9,787 nt of DNA, from the NCBI GenBank assembly GCA_964637655.1, contig CAZWUZ010000145.1, positions 1 through 9,787 of the forward strand, read 5' to 3'. This document shows positions 1 through 6,088 of the stretch, one piece after another. The translations under genes were made by a program, and so were the position numbers. This DNA is from CAZWUZ01 sp964637655 [NCBI: uncultured bacterium] (GTDB lineage: Bacteria; DAOPZR01). The notes below the pieces were generated by a model. The model saw only the letters and a list, made by a program, of their open reading frames with translations, did not search any database and was not told where the DNA came from. Positions within the stretch are counted from its first letter, which is position 1. Every line of letters begins with the position of its first letter.

Positions 1-1
1 A

Positions 2-802
2 CCGCAGCTTGCTGTGGTGTCGCCGGGGGTCGCGTTGACTGACGGTGTTGGCATCGTCGTGTACGAAAGTCCGTCAGGGCGCGAGGTGCAGCGCATCACC
101 AGTTGTCGTCCGCTCGCCATGTGGTTCGGGGAAGGCGATACGCTGCTGGTGTGCCGCGATGAAGATGCTCCGCTTCGCCTGGTGCGCTATCCCGCTGGCA
201 CCGTGGTCAAAACCGGGAACATGAAAACGGATTATCTGGTGTATAGCGACGGCTGCGAATTCGACGAATACAGCGAGTCGCAGTATCTGGCATACAGCAG
301 CGACGGAACAAAACTGCTGGCCGGTTTTCCCAATCGCACATGGCAGATATGGGACACGGCGCGGGGCGGCATACTGCGGGAACAGAATGCGGAATGGATC
401 GAGCATGCGGCCTTCAGCGGCGATGGTCAGCGCGTTGCCATAGTCAATGATCACGGCAAGGCATCTGTCTATTGCACGACCGGCAGACATGAACCGCAGG
501 CGCTGGCTGTCGCACACGTGCCGCCGCAGTATGTCGCGCGTGATCAGACCGGTCAGATGGCCGCCGGGTTCACCCGGTACTACAATGTTCAGGAAGGTTC
601 CTGGCTGCATACCATGGGGCGGTTGCTCAGCAGTCAGTTGTCGTTGTGGGATGTGCAGAGCGGGCAGCGCGTGGCGATGTTCAGTCCGCGGCGTGGCGTG
701 GCGATAACCTGCATGGCCGCCTGCGGCGGGCGCCTGGCCATCAGTTTTGCCGATGGCACCGTGGCCCTCTATGCCTTCGGCAGCGACCGGCATCGGGCGT
801 GA
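2..802 (+). CDS. WD40-like beta-propeller protein, 5' end outside window
   Basis: The frame is open from the first complete codon at position 2, so the gene probably starts before the window; GTG at 14 is only the first possible start inside it. Repeating blade-like units are visible. The clearest are a WQIWD strand near 340-355 followed by a turn and an SGDGQRVAIV strand, and a QLSLWDV strand near 634-655 followed by GQRVAMF and then GGRLAISFADGTVALYAF at the C-terminus. This alternation of [hydrophobic]-WD, short loop and DG-x-x-hydrophobic is typical of WD40 or quinoprotein-like propellers, which act as protein-binding scaffolds. No enzyme motif is visible. The next gene starts 53 bases after the stop and has its own candidate promoter. 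Cell location cannot be told because the N-terminus is missing. The propeller call is good; the specific role is unknown. Confidence 0.75.
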   Translation, partial: PQLAVVSPGVALTDGVGIVVYESPSGREVQRITSCRPLAMWFGEGDTLLVCRDEDAPLRLVRYPAGTVVKTGNMKTDYLVYSDGCEFDEYSESQYLAYSSDGTKLLAGFPNRTWQIWDTARGGILREQNAEWIEHAAFSGDGQRVAIVNDHGKASVYCTTGRHEPQALAVAHVPPQYVARDQTGQMAAGFTRYYNVQEGSWLHTMGRLLSSQLSLWDVQSGQRVAMFSPRRGVAITCMAACGGRLAISFADGTVALYAFGSDRHRA

Positions 803-806
803 GGAA

Positions 807-835
807 TTGACCGTCAGGAACGGTGATGCTACGCT
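807..835 (+). promoter_or_regulatory. Candidate sigma70 promoter for the SH3/HEAT protein gene
   Basis: TTGACC (807-812) is followed after 17 bases by TACGCT (830-835). A TG dinucleotide at 827-828 is placed as in an extended -10 element. The predicted start of transcription is near 842, which leaves a leader of about 14 bases carrying the GGAGG ribosome site at 843-847. The -10 hexamer itself is a weak match. Confidence 0.4.
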
Positions 836-855
836 CGACATTGGAGGCAAGGCTG

Positions 856-2460
856 ATGCGTGGAATGCTCGTGCTCCTGATGCTGTTGTGGCTCGTCCTG
901 CCGGCAGCGGCGGTCGAAATCGAAATCGTTGCGCCCGGCACGCAGGCCCGGGTGCGGCCCGACGAATTCAGCCCGTCCGTGCGCCTGCTGGGCACCGGCA
1001 AACGCTACGAGGTGCGCGAAGAGCGCAACGGATGGGTGCGTATCGAACTGTTCAGCGGCGATGCCGGGTGGGTGCCGCAGACCGCCATCCGCTACCGGCG
1101 TGGGACACTCGCCTGCGTATTCGACCACGACCGCCCGGGCGCCGAATATATCCTTCCGACGCTGCAGCGTCTGACCGGCATCTTCTGCGAAGGGGCCGGA
1201 CTCGACTGTGTCGCCGACGGCGCACCAGCCGACGATACGCTCACCATCTCCGCGGCCGCGCGCGGACTTACTCGCGCCTACCGAGATGATGACCCGTGGT
1301 ATACCGGCGCGGCGCTCGACGGTGCAATCGCCCTGCCCGGCCTGCCGCGACAGACATGGCAGGGGATCCTGCCGGCCCCAACACGGTATGCACGCAGAGT
1401 ACCAGTGGAGGAACTGCGCCGGCCGCAGCAGGCGCCCTACCGTGACGCGCTGGCCCGCTCGGACTATGTTGATGCCCTCCATACCTTGGTTGCCGCTCGG
1501 CACGGGCGCGCGGCAGCCGATGCCGGGCTGACCGCCGCGGTGCAGGCGCGTGAAGCCGAAGTGCGTATCGCCGCCCTGCTTGCGGCCAGTCGCCGGCAGG
1601 GAGAACAGGCGACGGCCATCGTCGCTGCCGCTGTAGCGCAGGAAACGGAAACCCGGTCGCACGCAGCAGTGCTCTCTTTGCTCGGGGTATACGGCGGTGT
1701 GGCCGGACTGCCGGTGCTGATGGCCACGCTCGACGATACCCTGCCGCTGCGGCGCAGCGCGGCGCTCTCCGGACTGGGGGCCTGGACCAATCGACATGCT
1801 GACAGCGATCCGGCTGTCTGGCTCGCGTGGTGGACTGAGCGGCGACCGCTTTATGCGCCCGAACTGCTCGACCATGCGCCGGAACACGACACGCTGATGC
1901 GTGCCGGCGAGGCGGCGTACTGGCAGCAGGTGCAGGCGACGCCCGACATGCTCACCTGCCGCGATTTCCTCGCGGCGTTCCCGGAAAGCGCGCATGCCGC
2001 GGCGGCGCGCGAACTGCTTTGTGCGGCGGAATGGACGCGCGCGCTCCGTCTCGATGCCGCGCGCCATTACCGTGAGTATCTTGACCGCTGGCCCGGGACC
2101 ACTCCTGCGGCGGAAGCGGAGCAGCATGCCATCAGCCGCGAGGTGGACGACATCTTCGCCGGCTACCACCGGCGCTGGGCGCCCCCCAAACGCATCGCGC
2201 CGGCCCCGTCTCCCGGCCGCTCGCGCTTCATTGTGGTCAACGAATCGGACTATGTGCTGACGGTGCGCTGCACCGGCGCAGGCACGGCGACCTTCGCCCG
2301 CCTCGCCCCGCATGACCGCGTTACCTGGGAATTTCCTGATGGCGAATACCGTGTCACCGGCAGCGTCAGCGAACCGTTTGCCGCAAACTATGCCGGACTG
2401 GTGCCGCTCTACGACGGAACCTTTCGCGACCGCATCGGTTTCCGCCCGGTGGAGCGCTGA
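856..2460 (+). CDS. Exported protein with SH3-like, HEAT-like and beta-rich C-terminal domains
   Basis: ATG at 856 is chosen over the upstream GTG (823) and ATG (826) because GGAGG at 843-847 sits 8 bases before it and because a clean signal peptide then begins the protein: MRG, a leucine-rich core, and a cleavage site near residue 19 (PAAA-VE). Mature residues 20-80 look like a bacterial SH3 domain (hydrophobic strands ending in GWV.I.LFSGDAGWVPQTAI), usually a peptidoglycan or protein-binding module. Residues about 85-210 match nothing I recognise. Residues about 235-330 resemble HEAT repeats (ETRSHAAVLSLLG..., LPLRRSAALSGLGAW) and end in a tryptophan-rich WLAWW segment. An alanine-rich helical, TPR-like stretch follows (about 340-435). 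Residues 457-534 look like a small beta-sandwich. The protein is 534 residues long. The cysteines in the mature part may form disulfides. It is probably periplasmic or envelope-associated; the function is unknown. Confidence 0.82.
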   Translation: MRGMLVLLMLLWLVLPAAAVEIEIVAPGTQARVRPDEFSPSVRLLGTGKRYEVREERNGWVRIELFSGDAGWVPQTAIRYRRGTLACVFDHDRPGAEYILPTLQRLTGIFCEGAGLDCVADGAPADDTLTISAAARGLTRAYRDDDPWYTGAALDGAIALPGLPRQTWQGILPAPTRYARRVPVEELRRPQQAPYRDALARSDYVDALHTLVAARHGRAAADAGLTAAVQAREAEVRIAALLAASRRQGEQATAIVAAAVAQETETRSHAAVLSLLGVYGGVAGLPVLMATLDDTLPLRRSAALSGLGAWTNRHADSDPAVWLAWWTERRPLYAPELLDHAPEHDTLMRAGEAAYWQQVQATPDMLTCRDFLAAFPESAHAAAARELLCAAEWTRALRLDAARHYREYLDRWPGTTPAAEAEQHAISREVDDIFAGYHRRWAPPKRIAPAPSPGRSRFIVVNESDYVLTVRCTGAGTATFARLAPHDRVTWEFPDGEYRVTGSVSEPFAANYAGLVPLYDGTFRDRIGFRPVER

Positions 2461-2461
2461 C

Positions 2462-2491
2462 ACGCGCCACGTGGTTTAGTGCCGGGCGCGT
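2462..2491 (+). terminator. GC-rich inverted repeat after the SH3/HEAT gene, possible terminator
   Basis: ACGCGCC (2462-2468) pairs perfectly with GGCGCGT (2485-2491) around a 16-base loop. It starts two bases after the stop codon. No T-run follows, so it is not a canonical intrinsic terminator. It may instead be a Rho-related or mRNA-stabilising 3' hairpin, or part of the repeat that begins at about 2476. Confidence 0.3.
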
Positions 2492-2600
2492 TGGCCTTCC
2501 ATATTCAACCACAGTTCGAATGCTCGCCCATCTTTGTTGAGGAAGTTCGCTGATGCAGCTGTGCTGGAGTGTTTGACAAAAATCCGGTTGAAAACGACAA
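2476..2600 (-). repeat. Protein-like fossil frame, possible end of a dispersed repeat
   Basis: On the minus strand, a frame ending in TAA at 2476-2478 reads like real protein over its last 35 or so codons, with segments such as NRIFVKHSS, FLNKDGRAFELWLNMEG and QRARH. It has no start codon or ribosome site of its own here, and further upstream the same frame runs antisense to the DUF4291 gene. I read it as a remnant or as a repeated intergenic element that happens to be open, not as a gene. The stretch also holds the DUF4291 promoter on the other strand. No copy occurs elsewhere in the window, so the repeat status is only an inference. Confidence 0.3.
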
Positions 2601-2601
2601 T
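2573..2601 (+). promoter_or_regulatory. Sigma70-type promoter placed for a leaderless DUF4291 transcript
   Basis: TTGACA (2573-2578) is a perfect -35 hexamer. After exactly 17 bases comes GACAAT (2596-2601), matching four of six bases of the -10 consensus. Counting the last -10 base as -7 puts +1 at 2608, which is the A of the chosen ATG. No Shine-Dalgarno sequence lies before that ATG, so the transcript may be leaderless. Confidence 0.5.
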
Positions 2602-2607
2602 GGCCGC

Positions 2608-3201
2608 ATGACGCTGACAGGCGGTGTCGCCAACTGCATCCGGGCCCGCTATGACGATACCACCGTACGTGTCTATCAGGCCTACCCGCCGGCAATCGCT
2701 GACCCGGCACTGCGCGCGCAGCGTTTCGTGCCGCCGTTCCTGCTTACCCGGATGACCTGGATCAAGACCTCGTTTTTCTGGATGATGTACCGCTCCGGCT
2801 GGGCCGGGAAACCCGGGCAGGAGCGCATCCTCGCCATCGACATCATGCGGTCGGGTTTTGACTGGTGCCTTGCCCGGGCGCAGCATTCACAATATCGACC
2901 GGAATCCGGATTGTCGCGGGAGCAATGGCGGAACCGGTTCCGCCAGAGCCCGGTGCGCGTGCAATGGGATCCGGAACGCGACCGGCATCTGCACCGTCTG
3001 CCGGTTCGTGCCATCCAACTCGGCCTGCGCGGTGAGGCCATCCACCGCTACGCGGCAGAATGGACGGTTAGCATCAGCGATATCACAGTGCTGGCACAGC
3101 AGGTGCGCGATGATGCTTCAGGAACACTGGCGGCGGAGATAACCGCTCGGGAAACTGTATATCCCGTCTCTGTCGACGCGCAGGAGGTCTTGCAATCATG
3201 A
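2608..3201 (+). CDS. DUF4291 domain-containing protein
   Basis: The 197-residue protein has the full set of features I associate with DUF4291: IRARYDD then VYQAY near residues 11-26, a RFVPPF then MTWIK..F.WMMYRSGW block (39-65), KPGQERILAIDI (68-79), SPVRVQWDPERD (114-125), and IQLGLRGEAIHRYAAEW (136-152). The family is single-domain, cytosolic and widespread, and I know of no established biochemical function. An upstream in-frame GTG at 2569 would add 13 residues unlike the family, and the promoter covers that stretch; ATG 2608 is therefore preferred even though it lacks a ribosome site. The length fits the family and no frameshift is seen. The C-terminal coding region contains AGGAGGT at 3182-3188, which would serve an ATG at 3198 overlapping the stop. 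Family assignment is confident; role unknown. Confidence 0.9.
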   Translation: MTLTGGVANCIRARYDDTTVRVYQAYPPAIADPALRAQRFVPPFLLTRMTWIKTSFFWMMYRSGWAGKPGQERILAIDIMRSGFDWCLARAQHSQYRPESGLSREQWRNRFRQSPVRVQWDPERDRHLHRLPVRAIQLGLRGEAIHRYAAEWTVSISDITVLAQQVRDDASGTLAAEITARETVYPVSVDAQEVLQS

Positions 3202-3491
3202 ATCACGTCGTCAGCGGGGAGAGGACTAGGCAACGCCCTGAGGTGGCAGCGCGTGCGGCAGGTACGCAAAGGGGCGGCAGTGTCTGTCTACGACTTTTGA
3301 ACGGGGGTATCTCGTTGGTACGACTGCGGGGCTGGGTGGGAGTCAGGGAACGCTCAATATACGGCATGTCTGGGAACAGCGTCAGCAGGGGGGCATCAGC
3401 AACTATTTCCGGCAAGTGGTGCTGCTTTGGTCTGCTATTATGCGGGCACACACTACTGAGTCGCGCAAGCGGAAGGGGAGGACTGCTGTGA
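3198..3491 (+). CDS. Doubtful small ORF between DUF4291 and lipoprotein genes
   Basis: This 97-codon frame has unusually good edges for something whose sequence looks poor. AGGAGGT (3182-3188) lies 9 bases before its ATG, the ATG overlaps the DUF4291 stop (ATGA), and its own stop overlaps the next start (GTGA). Against it, the product is rich in Arg, Gly and Ser with no recognisable fold, and it uses codons rare in its neighbours (AGG several times, CTA, TTA, ATA, GGA). A promoter-like -10 element also lies inside it. In another frame of the same stretch (3242-3487) there is a start-less run that reads about as well. I think it more likely that this is non-coding or decayed sequence, but a small coupled gene cannot be excluded. 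Confidence 0.22.
   Translation: MNHVVSGERTRQRPEVAARAAGTQRGGSVCLRLLNGGISLVRLRGWVGVRERSIYGMSGNSVSRGASATISGKWCCFGLLLCGHTLLSRASGRGGLL
3433..3441 (+). promoter_or_regulatory. Extended -10 promoter element for the lipoprotein gene
   Basis: TGCTATTAT matches the extended -10 pattern TG-n-TATAAT with one mismatch. No convincing -35 hexamer lies 17 bases upstream, as is common for extended -10 promoters. Predicted +1 is near 3448, giving a leader of about 40 bases with the ribosome site GGGGAGGA at 3475-3482. Confidence 0.4.
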
Positions 3492-4147
3492 AATGGACAG
3501 GGGTGTTGCTGGTGGCGGTGCTGGCGGCAGGATGCGGCACAGGGAACGAACAGACGCGGTCGCCGACCACGAGCGTGCCGGGAGAATCACCCGCGGTGTA
3601 CGAACCGGGCACGGTGGAAGCGCATGAAGTGTATGTGCTCAACGCTGACACGCGCGACGTTGCCCAACCGGGAATCATCGAGGGCATGGTGTCGGTCAGA
3701 TTTGTCACTGATGCCCGCGGCAACGTCGTGCGCCTGCCGTCCGGGCGACCACTCATCATGCACGAGGATGTCATGCGCGATATAGCGCGAGCGAATTTGC
3801 AGCAGAACTACGCGCGCTACATGGAAGGAACGGTGGTCGAAGGGGTATCGATGGCAACGGCGGAATACCTGCGCAACTACCTGAACGAACCGGAGGTCGT
3901 CGCCTATCAGCAGAACATCTACCGGGTCGCGTTCAAGCAGCGGTTGCCGGCGCTGCGCGAACGGGAGTGGGTGCTGCAGGGAAATCTGCTGACCGTGCGT
4001 GCAGATGTGCGGCCGCAGGCGAGGGAGGTGGCTGAGTCGGCGTCACTTGAAGCGTTGCAGGCGGCGGTCCGCACGGGGCGCGTTGACCGCGATGACGCGA
4101 CGGCATTCATTGAACGTACGCTTCGCGAAATGGGACTGCAACCGTGA
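3488..4147 (+). CDS. Predicted lipoprotein of unknown function
   Basis: GTG at 3488 is chosen because GGGGAGGA at 3475-3482 precedes it by about 6 bases and because it gives a compact lipoprotein signal: VKW, a hydrophobic core, and LAAGC with the lipidated cysteine at residue 16. An upstream in-frame GTG (3416) would bury this signal. The mature protein begins with a Gly/Thr/Ser/Pro-rich linker (about 17-45), then a mixed alpha/beta body with strands such as EGMVSVRFVTDARGNVVRL and alternating charged helices. It ends in a helical segment (about residues 185-217: ASLEALQAAVRTGRVDRDDA). The 219-residue protein matches no family I can name. It is likely anchored to a membrane on the periplasmic side. 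It probably has its own promoter and is not clearly coupled to the next gene, 152 bases away. Confidence 0.8.
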   Translation: MKWTGVLLVAVLAAGCGTGNEQTRSPTTSVPGESPAVYEPGTVEAHEVYVLNADTRDVAQPGIIEGMVSVRFVTDARGNVVRLPSGRPLIMHEDVMRDIARANLQQNYARYMEGTVVEGVSMATAEYLRNYLNEPEVVAYQQNIYRVAFKQRLPALREREWVLQGNLLTVRADVRPQAREVAESASLEALQAAVRTGRVDRDDATAFIERTLREMGLQP

Positions 4148-4251
4148 TTGCGCGGACGTGGTGTGCGGGTTTACGGCGGGATCGTTAGCCGCGGAGGAAT
4201 CGGGGGGAGTGGCGTTCAGTGCTGGTGGCTGAATTGGCGTGTTTTCATACA

Positions 4252-4273
4252 GAGGTTTCACATTGAACACCTC
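4252..4273 (+). other. Hairpin with one bulge in the spacer before the small conserved gene
   Basis: GAGGT-TTCA (4252-4260) pairs with TGAA-c-ACCTC (4264-4273), forming nine base pairs with one bulged C and a three-base CAT loop. It lies 105 bases after the lipoprotein stop and 27 bases before the GTG start of the next gene. No T-run follows directly (TGTTTT begins at 4291). It could be a weak terminator or a 5' leader hairpin. I see nothing else in the 4148-4299 spacer. Confidence 0.3.
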
Positions 4274-4299
4274 CGGCCAAAAGCACTCACTGTTTTGAG

Positions 4300-4647
4300 G
4301 TGACGTATGGATGGCAGACAGCGCAGGAGATGATCAGGGAAATTCGCGACCTTACAGGCACGGATGATGAGCTGGGCGAATTATGGTGTGAGGTCAGCCG
4401 CGCGGCGGTGCGCTATGCTCATATCCGCGCGCAGTGGCGGTTTTGGCCACTGGAAGAACGGCAGGAGCGCGATGCAGAGCGGACACGTGCGCATGACGCG
4501 CTTATCAGTTGCGTGAATGCTCTGGCACGAGCCATGACCGGGGCGGGGATGAGCGTGGGTTGGCGGGAACGCCTCGGCACTGACCGCAAGGAAATCGGCG
4601 ATTTTGCCTGCCACCTGACCTGCATACTCGGCCTCGAGGCACGCTGA
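4300..4647 (+). CDS. Small conserved hypothetical protein
   Basis: A soluble, helical, 115-residue protein with no signal peptide, membrane segment or enzyme motif. The C-terminal two thirds look constrained: AHDALISCVNALARAM (about 70-85) then WR..LG.DRKEIGDFACHL..ILGLEAR (about 92-115). This pattern feels like a conserved small family; DUF3232 is my best guess but only a weak memory. The start is uncertain. GTG 4300 gives the longest frame, but GAGG overlaps it directly, too close for normal initiation. ATG 4330 has GGAG touching it, and two nearby ATGs (4307, 4311) are in other frames and soon stop. The frame is open upstream to 4267 without another standard start. A corrupted or unusual start is possible. 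It is followed by its own intergenic spacer and the pilT promoter. Confidence 0.7.
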   Translation: MTYGWQTAQEMIREIRDLTGTDDELGELWCEVSRAAVRYAHIRAQWRFWPLEERQERDAERTRAHDALISCVNALARAMTGAGMSVGWRERLGTDRKEIGDFACHLTCILGLEAR

Positions 4648-4658
4648 TGCGTAGTGTT

Positions 4659-4687
4659 TTGACACTGTCGGGGCAGGGTGCTACCAT
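4659..4687 (+). promoter_or_regulatory. Sigma70 promoter of the PilZ-PilT / glycosyltransferase operon
   Basis: A perfect TTGACA (4659-4664) is followed after 17 bases by TACCAT (4682-4687), four of six matches to the -10 consensus. Predicted +1 is near 4694, leaving about 20 bases of leader with the strong ribosome site AAGGAGG at 4702-4708. The promoter overlaps the upstream GTG at 4678, which argues against that codon as a start. Confidence 0.6.
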
Positions 4688-4713
4688 GTTTGCCGGTGGA
4701 CAAGGAGGACGGC

Positions 4714-6087
4714 ATGCCGGCACATGAACGACGGGTGGCACAGCGGCTGTATACGCCGCTGGCGGTGACGCTGCACTGGCAGAGTCCGCACGGCAAGGAA
4801 GTGCAGCACGACGCGCAGGCCATCGACCTGAGCGTGACAGGGATGTCGCTCAGTTGCCGCGAGACGCTGGCGTTGCGCAGCCGCGTGCAGGTGGAGTTCA
4901 CCGTCCCGCGCCTGGAGAAGAGACTGGAACTGGCGGCGGAGGTGGTGCGCGCGGAGTGCCACGCGGCGAAGAAGGAATGCGAACTGGGGTTGCAGTTCGC
5001 CGCGCTCCCCGAGATGGCGAAGCAGGCGCTGCACGAGTACGTGACGCGGCTGGCCATCGGGCCGCTGCTGGAAGAGGCGATTGCCCGCAAGGCCTCTGAC
5101 CTGCACCTGCTGGCCGACCATCCCCCGATGCTGCGCATCAACGGCATCCTCGAACCGCTGAACACGAAGATCATTCCCGCGGACGATATTCCGCCCATGC
5201 TCTTTTCGCTCCTCTCGCACGAGCAGGTGCAGCAGTTCGAGCGGAGCAAGGAACTCGACACGGGCATCCAGTACGACGCGCGCCATCGTTTCCGGCTCAA
5301 CGTCCACCAGCAGCGCGGCATGGTCGAAGCGGCGTTCCGCGTCATCAACCCGTCGCTGGCGTCGTTCGACGAACTGCGCCTGCCTGACGTCATCGGCAAA
5401 CTATGCGACCTGCGCGAGGGGCTGGTGCTGGTGACGGGTCCGACGGGCTCGGGCAAGACGACCACTATCGCGGCGATGGTCGAGCATATCAACCGGGCGC
5501 GGCAGGAGGTCATCATCACCCTCGAACGCCCCATCGAGTACCTGCACGCCAACGCGCAGTCGCTGATCAAGCAGCGCGAGGTGGGGATCGACACCCACTC
5601 GTTCGCGGCGGCGCTCAAGGCGTCGCTGCGGCAGGACCCGGACATAATCGTCATCGGCGAACTGGACGACGCGGAGACGGTGCGCACGGCCATCGTCGCG
5701 GCGGAGACGGGGTACCTGGTCATCGCCAGTTTCCACGCGCCCAACACGCTGCAGGCCATCGACCGGTTCGCGGCGATGTTCCCGCCCGAGACGCGCAAGC
5801 AGTCGCTGGCGCAACTGGCGCAGGCGCTGCGCGCGGTGGTGGCGCAACTGCTGCTGCCGCGCAGCGACGGCACGGGGCGGGTGCTGGCAAGCGAGGTGCT
5901 GACGGTGACACCCGCGGTGCGGCGCATCATCCGCAGCGACGAGCTCTACCGGCTGCCCAATGTCATCCAGACCGGGGCGCAGTACAGTATGCTGCCAATG
6001 GCCGATTCGCTCAAGGCGCTGGTCGACGCGGAACTGATCGACGCGGAACTGGCCACCGCCTACCGCAACGAGTTTTCCCCCGCCTGA
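4714..6087 (+). CDS. PilZ-PilT fusion: c-di-GMP-binding type IV pilus retraction ATPase
   Basis: ATG 4714 follows AAGGAGG (4702-4708) by five bases; the in-frame GTG 4678 lies in the promoter. Of 457 residues, 1-110 form a PilZ domain with both c-di-GMP motifs: R7-x3-R11 and D38-x-S40-x2-G43. Residues 112-220 match the PilT N-terminal PAS-like domain (EEAIARKASDLHLLADHPP). Residues 221-455 are the RecA-like ATPase: Walker A GPTGSGKT (242-249), Asp-box-like LERPIE (270-275), Walker B DIIVIGE (310-316), and the His-box region FH at 340-341. PilT hexamers power pilus retraction at the inner membrane. Putting PilZ in the same chain is not the usual arrangement. Two signature residues differ from PilT: Asp to Arg at 272 and Arg to Asp at 318, while both acidic residues E271 and E316 remain. 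It is the first gene of an operon with the glycosyltransferase. No other pilus genes are in view, so it could serve another surface machine. Confidence 0.9.
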   Translation: MPAHERRVAQRLYTPLAVTLHWQSPHGKEVQHDAQAIDLSVTGMSLSCRETLALRSRVQVEFTVPRLEKRLELAAEVVRAECHAAKKECELGLQFAALPEMAKQALHEYVTRLAIGPLLEEAIARKASDLHLLADHPPMLRINGILEPLNTKIIPADDIPPMLFSLLSHEQVQQFERSKELDTGIQYDARHRFRLNVHQQRGMVEAAFRVINPSLASFDELRLPDVIGKLCDLREGLVLVTGPTGSGKTTTIAAMVEHINRARQEVIITLERPIEYLHANAQSLIKQREVGIDTHSFAAALKASLRQDPDIIVIGELDDAETVRTAIVAAETGYLVIASFHAPNTLQAIDRFAAMFPPETRKQSLAQLAQALRAVVAQLLLPRSDGTGRVLASEVLTVTPAVRRIIRSDELYRLPNVIQTGAQYSMLPMADSLKALVDAELIDAELATAYRNEFSPA

Positions 6088-6088
6088 C

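Noticed and set aside
74-850. A 258-codon minus-strand frame opposite the WD40 gene
   Set aside because: No start context, and the composition is typical of an antisense shadow; the plus-strand blades are clear.
829-2463. A 544-codon open frame antisense to the SH3/HEAT gene
   Set aside because: It is antisense to a gene with a signal peptide, ribosome site and domains. The product is Arg-rich and without fold-like patterns, as expected for opposite-strand frames in GC-rich DNA.
2569-2607. An N-terminal extension of the DUF4291 protein from GTG 2569
   Set aside because: The added 13 residues do not resemble the family start, and the codons lie in the promoter spacer; no ribosome site is suitably spaced.
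3202-3330. A structured RNA or riboswitch in the G-rich stretch after DUF4291
   Set aside because: I compared it by eye with common riboswitch cores (cobalamin, c-di-GMP) and found no matching conserved core. Covariation analysis would be needed to reopen this.
4419-5930. A 503-codon open frame antisense to the PilZ-PilT gene
   Set aside because: It is very rich in Ser, Arg, Ala and Cys with no motif, and lies over an unmistakable ATPase; a GC-rich artefact.
4714-6087. Reading the ATPase as an inactive PilT because of its altered motifs
   Set aside because: Walker A, the Asp-box Glu, the Walker B Glu and the His-box His are all present; the two changes look compensatory rather than degenerative.
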